The notes under the pieces are model-generated. The model was not told where the DNA came from. It saw only the letters and a list, made by a program, of their open reading frames with translations, and did no database searches. From an uncultured Verrucomicrobia subdivision 3 bacterium (lineage in GTDB: Bacteria > Verrucomicrobiota > Verrucomicrobiia > Limisphaerales > UBA11358): DNA of 38,549 bases. The DNA lies in NCBI GenBank assembly GCA_903820285.1, contig CAIJGS010000357.1, positions 1-38,549 on the forward strand. Direction: 5' to 3'. This document shows, one piece after another, positions 9,429 to 17,180 of the stretch. Position numbers and translations under genes: made by a program. Each line of letters opens with the position of its first letter. Position 1 is the stretch's first letter.

Positions 9429-9430
9429 AT
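9399..9430 (-). repeat. Right inverted repeat bounding the four-helix-bundle ORF
   Basis: aaattggccattggcaatcgtaaattgtaaat; perfect 16-bp core aaattggccattggca (9399-9414). Confidence 0.85.
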
Positions 9431-9435
9431 ACCTT

Positions 9436-10581
9436 GTGACAATTCCGACGTTCATCCTCAAGAACGCCCTGCGCAACAAGCGCCGCGCCATCCTGTCCAT
9501 CTCCAGCGTGGCCGCCAGCTTGTTTTTGCTGGTGACGTTGCAGGTGGCGTTGCGCGAACTCACCCTGCCGCCGGAGAGCGCCGGGGCGGAGTTGCGCGTG
9601 GCTGTGCGGAACCGCATTTCCCTCACCAATCCGCTGCCCGTCCGCCAGCGCAGCCTCATCGAAAAAATCCCCGGCGTCGCCGCCATCACGCCCTTCACCT
9701 GGTTCGGCGGCAAATACAAGAACGAAGGCGGCATGACCTTCGCCCAGTTTGCCATCGACCCCAAAGCCCTCGGCACCGTCTTTGCCGAGGCCAAAATGGA
9801 CATGACCGGCTACCAGACCTTCGTGGCGAAAAAGGATTCCTGCGTCATCGGCAAGATCACCGCCGACAAGTATGACTTGAAGGTTGGCGACCGTTTTTCG
9901 CTCGATAGCACCGTCTATCCCGGTTCGCTCACCTTTGAAGTGGCCGGCATCTATTCCGGCACGCCCGATGACCGTAACATGCTCTTCCGCCAGGATTATC
10001 TCGACGACTCCATCGGCATGCCCGGCTACGTCGGCATGTGGTGGCTCAAGGTGACCTCGCCCGAGGCCATGCCCGGCGTCATTGCGACCGTGGAAAAGAG
10101 CTTTGCCAACAGCTCCGCCGAAGTGAAGGCCGAGAGCGAACGCGCCTTCCAGCTCGGCTTCATTTCCATGCTCGGTAACATCCGTATGCTCGTGGCCTCC
10201 ATCAGCACCGTGGTGGTGTTTACCCTCGTGCTCGTGGCCGCCAGCACCATGAGCATGTCCATCCGCGAACGCTTCCGCGAACTGGCCGTGCTCAAGGCCC
10301 TCGGTTTCCGCCGCCGCGAATTATTCGCCTTCATCCTTGCCGAAAGTTTCGGTCTCTCCGCCGCCGGCGCCGTGCTGGGCATTGGCACCGCGTATGTGCT
10401 CTACACGTATGGCAATATCAGCCAGATGACCCATGGTATTCTCATCTCGTTTGAAGTCACGCCGCGCATCATCGGCTTTGCCGCGCTGGTGGCGGCGCTG
10501 CTCGGCATCGTCTCGGCCATCGCCCCGTCCCTCGCCGTCACCCGCATGAGCGTGGTGCAAGGACTCAAAACATTGGACTAA
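9436..10581 (+). CDS. ABC transporter permease, FtsX/MacB type
   Basis: N-terminal TM (NALRNKRRAILSISSVAASLFLLVTLQVAL), periplasmic domain, C-terminal FtsX core (MSMSIRERFRELAVLKALGFRRRELFAFILAE). Start taken as GTG 9436; the longer TTG start at 9409 lies within the repeat. Confidence 0.88.
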   Translation: MTIPTFILKNALRNKRRAILSISSVAASLFLLVTLQVALRELTLPPESAGAELRVAVRNRISLTNPLPVRQRSLIEKIPGVAAITPFTWFGGKYKNEGGMTFAQFAIDPKALGTVFAEAKMDMTGYQTFVAKKDSCVIGKITADKYDLKVGDRFSLDSTVYPGSLTFEVAGIYSGTPDDRNMLFRQDYLDDSIGMPGYVGMWWLKVTSPEAMPGVIATVEKSFANSSAEVKAESERAFQLGFISMLGNIRMLVASISTVVVFTLVLVAASTMSMSIRERFRELAVLKALGFRRRELFAFILAESFGLSAAGAVLGIGTAYVLYTYGNISQMTHGILISFEVTPRIIGFAALVAALLGIVSAIAPSLAVTRMSVVQGLKTLD

Positions 10582-10585
10582 CCTC

Positions 10586-11749
10586 ATGGCCCTGCCCATC
10601 ACCTACAACCTGCGCAACGTGATCATCCGCTGGCGGTCCACCCTGGCGACCATCATCGGTATCGCCCTGGTGGTGGCCGTGTTTGTGCTCGTCCAGGCGC
10701 TGGCGGTGGGCTTGGAAAAATCCGCCAGCAACACCGGCGACCCGCGCAACGTCATGATCGTCCGCAAAGGTTCTACCGCCGAATCCAGCAGCATGGTTTC
10801 CCTCGAACAATTTCAGACCCTCCATTACTGGCCGGAAATCGCCCGGGACGCCGCCGGCAAACCCATCGTGTCCGCCGATGTCCTCACCCTCATCAGCCAG
10901 CCGCGCATTGATGGCAAGGGTGAGGCCAACGTCTCCGTGCGCGGGCTCACCGCCATGGGCATGGAACTTCGCCCGCAAGTCACCCTCGTTTCCGGCCGCT
11001 GGTTTGCGCCCGGCAAACGCGAGGTGGCCGTCAGCTCCCGGCTCGCCCGGCGCTTCGCCAGCTTTCACATCGGCGATCAATTCCGCACCGCCGGCAACAC
11101 GTTCACCGTCGTCGGCGAATTCGACGGCGGCAACACCGCCTTCGATTCCGAAGTCTGGATGGACGCCGACGAAGCCCGCGCGATTTTCGACCGGCAGAGT
11201 TATTCCAGCGTGCTTGTGCGCGCCGTCAGCCCGGCGGCGGCGCTCGCCATCAGCGCCAAAATTGACACCGATAAACGCCTGCCCTTGCGCGCCGATTCCG
11301 AGGTGAAATATTACAGCGAACAAACCTCCACCGCGCTGCCCATCAAAATCCTCGGCAACTTCCTCGCCACCGCCATGTCCATCGGCGCCGTGTTTGCCGC
11401 CATGAACACCATGTACGCCAGCGTCGGCGCGCGCACCCGTGAAATCGGCACCCTGCGCGTGCTCGGCTTCCGCCGCCGCACCATCCTCGCCGGCTTCATC
11501 CTCGAAGGCGCCTTGCTCGCCGCCATCGGCGGCGTCCTCGGCTGCCTCCTGTCGTTGCCCCTGCACGGCTATTCCACCGGCACCATGAGTTTCAACACCT
11601 TTAGCGAAACCGTTTTTCAATTCCGCATCACCCCCTGGCTCGCCTGCAAAGGCATCCTCTTCGCCATCACTGTCGGCATCCTCGGCAGCCTCCTCCCCGC
11701 CATCCGTGCCGCCCGTTTGCCGGTGATTGCCTCGCTGAAATCCGTCTGA
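10586..11749 (+). CDS. ABC transporter permease, FtsX/MacB type (second subunit)
   Basis: NLRNVIIRWRSTLATIIGIALVVAVFVLVQAL TM1, FtsX core MYASVGARTREIGTLRVLGFRRRTILAGFILEGALLA. Immediately downstream of permease 1. Confidence 0.9.
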   Translation: MALPITYNLRNVIIRWRSTLATIIGIALVVAVFVLVQALAVGLEKSASNTGDPRNVMIVRKGSTAESSSMVSLEQFQTLHYWPEIARDAAGKPIVSADVLTLISQPRIDGKGEANVSVRGLTAMGMELRPQVTLVSGRWFAPGKREVAVSSRLARRFASFHIGDQFRTAGNTFTVVGEFDGGNTAFDSEVWMDADEARAIFDRQSYSSVLVRAVSPAAALAISAKIDTDKRLPLRADSEVKYYSEQTSTALPIKILGNFLATAMSIGAVFAAMNTMYASVGARTREIGTLRVLGFRRRTILAGFILEGALLAAIGGVLGCLLSLPLHGYSTGTMSFNTFSETVFQFRITPWLACKGILFAITVGILGSLLPAIRAARLPVIASLKSV

Positions 11750-11887
11750 ACCGGAGCGCGGAGCATCCGCTCCGCGAATTTCGGTCAAATGAGTTCCAGC
11801 GTCACGCTGATTATAGCCAGGGCTGGTAATAAGGAGAAAATTGCTGGGGTGGCTCTCAGAACAATCCTCCGACAAATGCTTATTTCG

Positions 11888-12108
11888 AGGGCTGAAGGCC
11901 CGCAAGGTTATAGCCCAGGCAGTAGCGAGTCTGCGAGCGGAGGCCTGGGTAAATTCCATTAGATTATTCGCCGGCCTGTAGGGCCGGCACCACGTCAATG
12001 CACACCGGTGTTCCGGCCCGTCAGGCCGGGAAATACGTTGTGACGGTTGTCCCAGGGCTTGCGCTGCGCGCTTTACCCTGGGCTATAACCTTGCGGGCCT
12101 TCAGCCCT
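11888..12108. repeat. Multi-hairpin palindromic interspersed element, copy 2
   Basis: Perfect 32-bp inverted arms: agggctgaaggcccgcaaggttatagcccagg (11888-11919) and cctgggctataaccttgcgggccttcagccct (12077-12108). Internal ccggcctgtagggccgg and ggcccgtcaggcc hairpins. Confidence 0.92.
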
Positions 12109-12243
12109 CCTAAGACGGACGCTGTCAAAACCACGCACAGCAAGGTATCTAGCCAACAACCCCGGCGAACCGTCCCCGCCGGTTGCCTTGAGAAAATTGC
12201 ATGGCTGACTTTTACCTTAATCCTTTAACAAACGCAGATTCCG

Positions 12244-12517
12244 AGGGCTGAAAGCCCGCCAGGTTATAGCCCAGGCAGGAGCGAGTCCCCGAGCGGAGGC
12301 CTGGGTAAATTCCATTAGATTATTCGCCGGCCTGTAGGGCCGGTACCGAATTAATGCCTAATCCATTTCAAACTACCATGAACCCATTCAGTTTGGTGGT
12401 CGTCTGCAAAGACCCGGCGGGCCGTCCCGACAGGCCGGGAGACACATTATTATGGCTATCCCAAGGCTTGCGCTGCGCGCTTCACCCTAGGCTATCGCAT
12501 GACGGGCCTTCAGCCCT
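12244..12517. repeat. Multi-hairpin palindromic interspersed element, copy 3 (longer, degraded right arm)
   Basis: agggctgaaagcccgccaggttatagcccagg left arm, diverged ccctaggctatcgcatgacgggccttcagccct right arm. 54 bp at 12290-12343 identical to 11934-11987 in copy 2. Confidence 0.88.
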
Positions 12518-12694
12518 AAATCAATCAACGCTCCCGCATTTCTCACTTGCTTCCCCGTGCCCGCCGTCACAAATTCCTTGTCAGCAGATGATTGAGCAAT
12601 GCCAACATATCAATCTGGCCAAGGTCACGGAGATGACTCCAGCGCAACACGCCGCGAGTCTACGGTGGCCCAGCTTTCTTACCCCGTCGTTCGC

Positions 12695-12913
12695 ATGAGC
12701 ACAAAGTTGGCATTGACCCATATCTGCGTTGCCGGAACGTTATCCGCGTTTGTGCCGATACTCGCTGCCTTCGCGACCTTGGGTTTGCTGACCTACGCCG
12801 CCCGCCGTGAGCAGACAACCAAAGCCAAATCTGAGCGAGTTTCTCCGACAGCGGCAGCGTTGGTTTTTTGCGGCATTGGACTTTGGGTTGCCTTCTGTTT
12901 TACCGAGTTCTGA
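12695..12913 (+). CDS. Small two-TM membrane protein (hypothetical)
   Basis: MSTKLALTHICVAGTLSAFVPILAAFATLGLLTYAARREQ...AAALVFCGIGLWVAFCFTEF; two hydrophobic segments. Confidence 0.5.
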   Translation: MSTKLALTHICVAGTLSAFVPILAAFATLGLLTYAARREQTTKAKSERVSPTAAALVFCGIGLWVAFCFTEF

Positions 12914-12920
12914 TTCACAT

Positions 12921-13268
12921 ATGACCCCGCCAAACGAACACACCAAAAACTGCTTTGACACCTTGCTGGCCGCGACGGTCGCCGATGATTTTGACCAATT
13001 CATTTCCGTGGGCGATGAACGGTTTAAAACATCTCTTAAGCCCGAGACGTTTCATCGGGTGAGCCAGGGACTCGCGCCCCGGCTGCAAAAAGGAGTCACC
13101 CCGACCTTTCTCGGCGAGTTGCGCCAAAGTGGTTTCCTTGCTTCCCTGTGGCGGCTGCGGTTTGACGACGGCGGCGATGACCTGCTATTTCGCATGGCCA
13201 TGGCCGATGGCAAAGTCGTCGGCGCACTGGTCACCCCTACCTTTGGCTGGTATGACCGTGCCGCCTGA
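12921..13268 (+). CDS. Hypothetical protein
   Basis: MTPPNEHTKNCFDTLLAATVADDFDQFISVGDERFKTSL...FLASLWRLRFDDGGDDLLFRMAMADGKVVGALVTPTFGWYD; resembles small NTF2/DUF3887-type proteins but not firmly assigned. Confidence 0.6.
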   Translation: MTPPNEHTKNCFDTLLAATVADDFDQFISVGDERFKTSLKPETFHRVSQGLAPRLQKGVTPTFLGELRQSGFLASLWRLRFDDGGDDLLFRMAMADGKVVGALVTPTFGWYDRAA

Positions 13269-13340
13269 TTCGCCAGTACCAAAGTATGTTCCGTTCCCCC
13301 GCAGCAACCGGGCGGCTTGTCGAAAACTGACTTTAATTCT

Positions 13341-13787
13341 ATGAATCAACAAACCATCACCTCCTCGGTGGTCTATGACGATGCCGAGGCGGGGATCAAG
13401 TGGCTGACCGAGGTTCTCGGCCTGACGAGAAAATCGTTGTATCAGACGCCGGCTGGGACGGTCGCCTTTGCCGAACTGGTGTGGCGCACGGGCATTGTGT
13501 TCGTTTCCAGCCGGCCGCCGGCGGATGATCCATGGTCCCGGGTGGGCGTGGCCTGCATCGCGCTGGTGGCGGCGGATGCCAAGTCGGCTGGCGAGCACTA
13601 CGAGCGCGTCCGCGTGGCTGGAGCGGATATCGTACGCGCCCTGCACGTGGCACGCACTCCAGCCTTTCCCGAGGGGAGTACGCAGTTTGATGTGCGCGAC
13701 CCGGAAGGCAATCTCTGGACCGTGGGAACGTTCCAGCCGACTTATCGCCATCGCCATGAAGGGCCGCCTTCCGCACGTTTTGCTTGA
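13341..13787 (+). CDS. VOC family (glyoxalase/bleomycin-resistance-like) protein
   Basis: SSVVYDDAEAGIKWLTEVLGLTRKSLY...VRVAGADIVRAL...QFDVRDPEGNLWTVGTFQP: VOC fold signature. Confidence 0.85.
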   Translation: MNQQTITSSVVYDDAEAGIKWLTEVLGLTRKSLYQTPAGTVAFAELVWRTGIVFVSSRPPADDPWSRVGVACIALVAADAKSAGEHYERVRVAGADIVRALHVARTPAFPEGSTQFDVRDPEGNLWTVGTFQPTYRHRHEGPPSARFA

Positions 13788-13824
13788 CCTTATCCGCAGC
13801 TAATCATTCAATAAGCCTTAATAT

Positions 13825-15876
13825 ATGGAGTTGACCAAATACTTTTCCCTGGGTGTCGCCACCTTGGCTCTGGGCGGAACCGTCCTGGCCGGAGCTGCCA
13901 AATCCACCGGCGAACCCAAGATTCCCGCTTTTTCCGTTGGGTACATGGACCGGACGGTGAGTCCCGCCACCAATTTCTATTTGTATGCCAATGGCACCTG
14001 GGTGAAGAACAATCCCATTCCGGCGGACAAGTCGCGCTGGGGCAGTTTTGTGGAACTGTACGAACTGAACGCCTTCCGCATCCATCAGATTCTGGAGGAT
14101 GCCGCCGCGAACGAGGATGCCGCCCCGGGCACGCCCTTGCGTGAGGTGGGGGATTTTTATGCCTCCGCCATGAATACCAATGCCATTGAAGCATTGCAGT
14201 TCAAACCCATCGAAGGCGATTTGCAGCGCGTGGCCGACCTCCAATCTCCGGCTGCCCTGCTGGCGCTGATCGCGGACTTTCATCAACATGGCCGCGGGAC
14301 ACTGTTCACCAGCGGCGTGGGTCCGGATGACAAGGACAGCTCCACGTACGTCTTTCAACTCGGTCAGGGCGGGCTCTCGCTGCCGGACCGGGATTACTAT
14401 CTGAAACCGGCTTTCGCCACCCAACGCACCGCTTATTTGGCGCATGTGCTGAAGATGTTCATTCTTCTGGGTGAACCGGCGGCCCAGGCTTCCAAGGATG
14501 CCGCCACTGTGCTCGCGCTGGAAACCGACATTGCCAAGGCCAGCCGTTCCCGCGTGGACCTGCGGGACCCGGACAAGAATTACAACAAGATCACCGTTAC
14601 CGATCTCGCGGCGCGCAATCCGGGCCTCGGCTGGCCGGATTATCTGAAGGGTCGCGGCGTACCCGGTGTGACCTCTGTGATTGTGGGGCAGCCTGAATTC
14701 TTCGACGCGCTCGAGAAGCAGCTGAAAGACCACACCCTGGACGAATGGAAGACCTATTTGCGCTGGCACATTCTGCATGGCGCCGCCACCGCCCTGCACC
14801 ACGAGGTGGAAGTCGAAAACTTCAATTTCTTTGGCCATGTGCTCAGCGGCCAGCCCGAGCAGGAACCCCGCTGGAAGCGCGCCTACCGGGCTGTGGACGG
14901 CACCGTGGGTGAAGCCCTGGGCCAGCTCTACGTGGAACAGTATTTTCCGCTCGCCGCCCGCAACCGCATGGCCGAGCTCGTGGAAAATCTGAAGGTGGTC
15001 TACCACGACCATCTGGCCCGCCTGGATTGGATGACGGATGCGACCCGCGCCAAGGCGCTGGCCAAGTTTGCGCGCTTCACGACCAAGATCGGCTGCCCGG
15101 ACAAGTTCCGCGATTATTCCTCCATCCGCATTGACCGGGATGATTATTTCGGCAACCTCCTGCGGGCCGCCCAGTTTGAGGAAAACCGCCAGACCGCCCG
15201 CGTGGGCAAACCGGTGGACAAGACGGAATGGCACATGACGCCGCCGACCATCAACGCCTACTTCAATCCGCTCCAGAACGAAATCGTCTTCCCGGCGGGC
15301 ATCCTCCAGCCGCCGTTCTTTGATGTGACCATGGATGACGCCGTGAATTACGGCGCCATTGGCGTCGTGATCGGCCACGAGATCACCCACGGCTACGACG
15401 ACGAAGGTCGCAAGTATGATGCCGACGGCAATCTGAACGGCTGGTGGACCGATGCCGATGCCAAGCAGTTTGAGGATCGGGCCCAGAAAATTGTGGATGA
15501 GTACAACGCCTTCGAGCCGCTGCCCGGCCTGCATGTGAACGGCAAGCTGACGCTCGGCGAAAACATCGCCGACCTCGGTGGCATCAGCATCGCCTACGAC
15601 GCCTTGGAACGGACGCTGGCGAAGCACCCGGCACAGCGGAAGTTAATCGACGGATTCACGCCTGAGCAACGCTTCTTCCTGTCCTTCGCCCAAGTCTGGC
15701 GCACCAACGCCCGCGAGGCTGAAGTCCGCCGCCTGGTCACCGTGGATCCGCATTCACCCGGCCAGTTCCGCTCCGTGGGACCGATCCAAAATTACCAGGA
15801 ATTTTACGACGCCTTCGGCATCAAAACCGGCGCGCCGATGTGGCGCGCGCCCGAATTGCGCGCGCAGATCTGGTGA
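13825..15876 (+). CDS. M13 family zinc metallopeptidase (neprilysin/PepO-like)
   Basis: HExxH motif VVIGHEITHGYDDEGRKYD, NAYFNPLQNEIVFPAGILQPPFFD, ENIADLGGI; C-terminal FYDAFGIKTGAPMWRAPELRAQIW. Confidence 0.95.
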   Translation: MELTKYFSLGVATLALGGTVLAGAAKSTGEPKIPAFSVGYMDRTVSPATNFYLYANGTWVKNNPIPADKSRWGSFVELYELNAFRIHQILEDAAANEDAAPGTPLREVGDFYASAMNTNAIEALQFKPIEGDLQRVADLQSPAALLALIADFHQHGRGTLFTSGVGPDDKDSSTYVFQLGQGGLSLPDRDYYLKPAFATQRTAYLAHVLKMFILLGEPAAQASKDAATVLALETDIAKASRSRVDLRDPDKNYNKITVTDLAARNPGLGWPDYLKGRGVPGVTSVIVGQPEFFDALEKQLKDHTLDEWKTYLRWHILHGAATALHHEVEVENFNFFGHVLSGQPEQEPRWKRAYRAVDGTVGEALGQLYVEQYFPLAARNRMAELVENLKVVYHDHLARLDWMTDATRAKALAKFARFTTKIGCPDKFRDYSSIRIDRDDYFGNLLRAAQFEENRQTARVGKPVDKTEWHMTPPTINAYFNPLQNEIVFPAGILQPPFFDVTMDDAVNYGAIGVVIGHEITHGYDDEGRKYDADGNLNGWWTDADAKQFEDRAQKIVDEYNAFEPLPGLHVNGKLTLGENIADLGGISIAYDALERTLAKHPAQRKLIDGFTPEQRFFLSFAQVWRTNAREAEVRRLVTVDPHSPGQFRSVGPIQNYQEFYDAFGIKTGAPMWRAPELRAQIW

Positions 15877-16009
15877 GCGGGGAGGGTTAACCACGAATGG
15901 ACACTAAGGGACGCTAATGAGGTGCGCCCCGAAGGGCAGCTCAAAGTTGCGATTTTATTGAGTTCGTGCTTTTCAGCGAGCGTTCGTAAATCGATCGCAT
16001 GTGGCGATT

Positions 16010-16609
16010 TTAGCTTTCGATCTGTTTCTCAATCGCATAGCGGCTGGGGTATGGCCACGTCGGATCGAAGCTTGGGTTCCAAACGGCGAACGGTCCGTCA
16101 TTCGTGCCGGAAAACCGGTCTTCCGGGCATTCTCCAGCGATGGTAAACACATGCCGTTTTCCGGCATAGAAATCCTTGTCGGCCTCCAGGTAGCCGACCT
16201 CGCCAGCCAGTGAGCCAGTTTCGCCCTGCCAATTGGAATTTTGCCAGAACTGGGAGTGGAACAGCCAACCTGATACGCCAATGAGCGCGACTGACAGGCT
16301 GGCGATAATCAGTTTCAGAATTTTTGGGCTGTCATTGCGGACCAGCCAACGGATGAAGGTGATGCCGACGAGAAAAATAAGCCACCAATGGAACAGGCAA
16401 GCCGGTATGCACAAAATTTCAGCACAACTTCGCGGCAAGTAAGCTTCCGGCAATAAATGAAACCACAAGCCGGACCATCCCAAGAAATTCAGCGGGGAGC
16501 CAAATTGTGTCACCTCGCCGAAAGTGCGGATGGTTGCAAAAAATACGACCTCGGCCACTACACTAAGGATGAGCGCGAGGAGCAGGGAGTTTAGTTTGAA
16601 GAGGCGCAT
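16010..16609 (-). CDS. Hypothetical membrane protein
   Basis: MRLFKLNSLLLALILSVVAEVVFFATI plus two more hydrophobic segments. Plausible coding ORF in an otherwise unassigned gap. Confidence 0.6.
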   Translation of the reverse strand: MRLFKLNSLLLALILSVVAEVVFFATIRTFGEVTQFGSPLNFLGWSGLWFHLLPEAYLPRSCAEILCIPACLFHWWLIFLVGITFIRWLVRNDSPKILKLIIASLSVALIGVSGWLFHSQFWQNSNWQGETGSLAGEVGYLEADKDFYAGKRHVFTIAGECPEDRFSGTNDGPFAVWNPSFDPTWPYPSRYAIEKQIES

Positions 16610-16618
16610 GGGAGCATT

Positions 16619-16888
16619 TCATGCGGGGAACTGGCGGTCAAATTCTTGGTGGCTTCCAATCCAGATCCAGACCCAGACATCGCCGTCCAGTCGCTGCGCG
16701 ACGGCGCGGTAATCCCGGGTGACGCGTACTGACCAGAAACGCGGATCACACCGCAAGCGCTCCAATTGCAAAGATGGATGAGCGGAATTTTGTAGAAACT
16801 TCCCATAGGCCCCACGAGCAGCCTGCCGGATGCTGGGCGGCAACGCCCGATAGGCTTTCCAAAAACAGGCCGTGCCCAGCGACTTCAC
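16619..16888 (-). CDS. RelE/ParE-like toxin
   Basis: FWKAYRALPPSIRQAARGAYGKFLQNSAHPSLQLERLRCDPRFWSVRVTRDYRAVAQRLDGDVWVWIWIGSHQEFDR fits the RelE/ParE pattern. 4-bp ATGA overlap with upstream partner. Confidence 0.72.
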   Translation of the reverse strand: MKSLGTACFWKAYRALPPSIRQAARGAYGKFLQNSAHPSLQLERLRCDPRFWSVRVTRDYRAVAQRLDGDVWVWIWIGSHQEFDRQFPA

Positions 16889-17133
16889 TTGGGGTCTTGC
16901 AGATCGGTTTCCCGCAGTTCGGCAAACATACCGGGGTTGCCTTTGTATTGGGCCGCAATTTCATCTCCCAACGCGGTTAGCGCCGGGCGTGGGCGTTCGT
17001 CGTTGAGGAGGCGCTGCCATTTGGTATCGCCATTCAATTCAGGCAAAATGGACGGCAAATGATCTGCCAGACGTTCGCGTTCAGCGGGCGGCAGCGCCCG
17101 GATCGCAGCTTCAATTTCAGCGACGGTGCTCAT
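16885..17133 (-). CDS. Putative antitoxin partner of the RelE/ParE-like gene
   Basis: Small ORF MSTVAEIEAAIRALPPAERERLADHLPSILPEL... directly upstream of and overlapping the toxin. Confidence 0.65.
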   Translation of the reverse strand: MSTVAEIEAAIRALPPAERERLADHLPSILPELNGDTKWQRLLNDERPRPALTALGDEIAAQYKGNPGMFAELRETDLQDPK

Positions 17134-17180
17134 TGTATGCTCAAGTTAGACCGGCTTGGACGAATGGTAAAATGATTTTT

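Noticed and set aside
10565-11998. 477-aa minus-strand ORF opposite the second permease
   Set aside because: Low-complexity Gly/Ala/Glu/His translation typical of antisense reading in GC-rich DNA; the plus-strand FtsX permease is clearly the real gene.
11998-12698. Small ORFs within palindromic elements (11998-12228, 12354-12698)
   Set aside because: They follow the repeat sequence and hairpins rather than a coding pattern.
13804-15627. 607-aa minus-strand ORF opposite the M13 peptidase
   Set aside because: Antisense shadow of a strongly supported peptidase; no recognisable domain.
15888-15920. taaccacgaatggacactaagggacgctaatga downstream of the M13 gene as a repeat
   Set aside because: Resembles the common accacgaatggacac-type intergenic repeat, but only one short degenerate copy is in the window.
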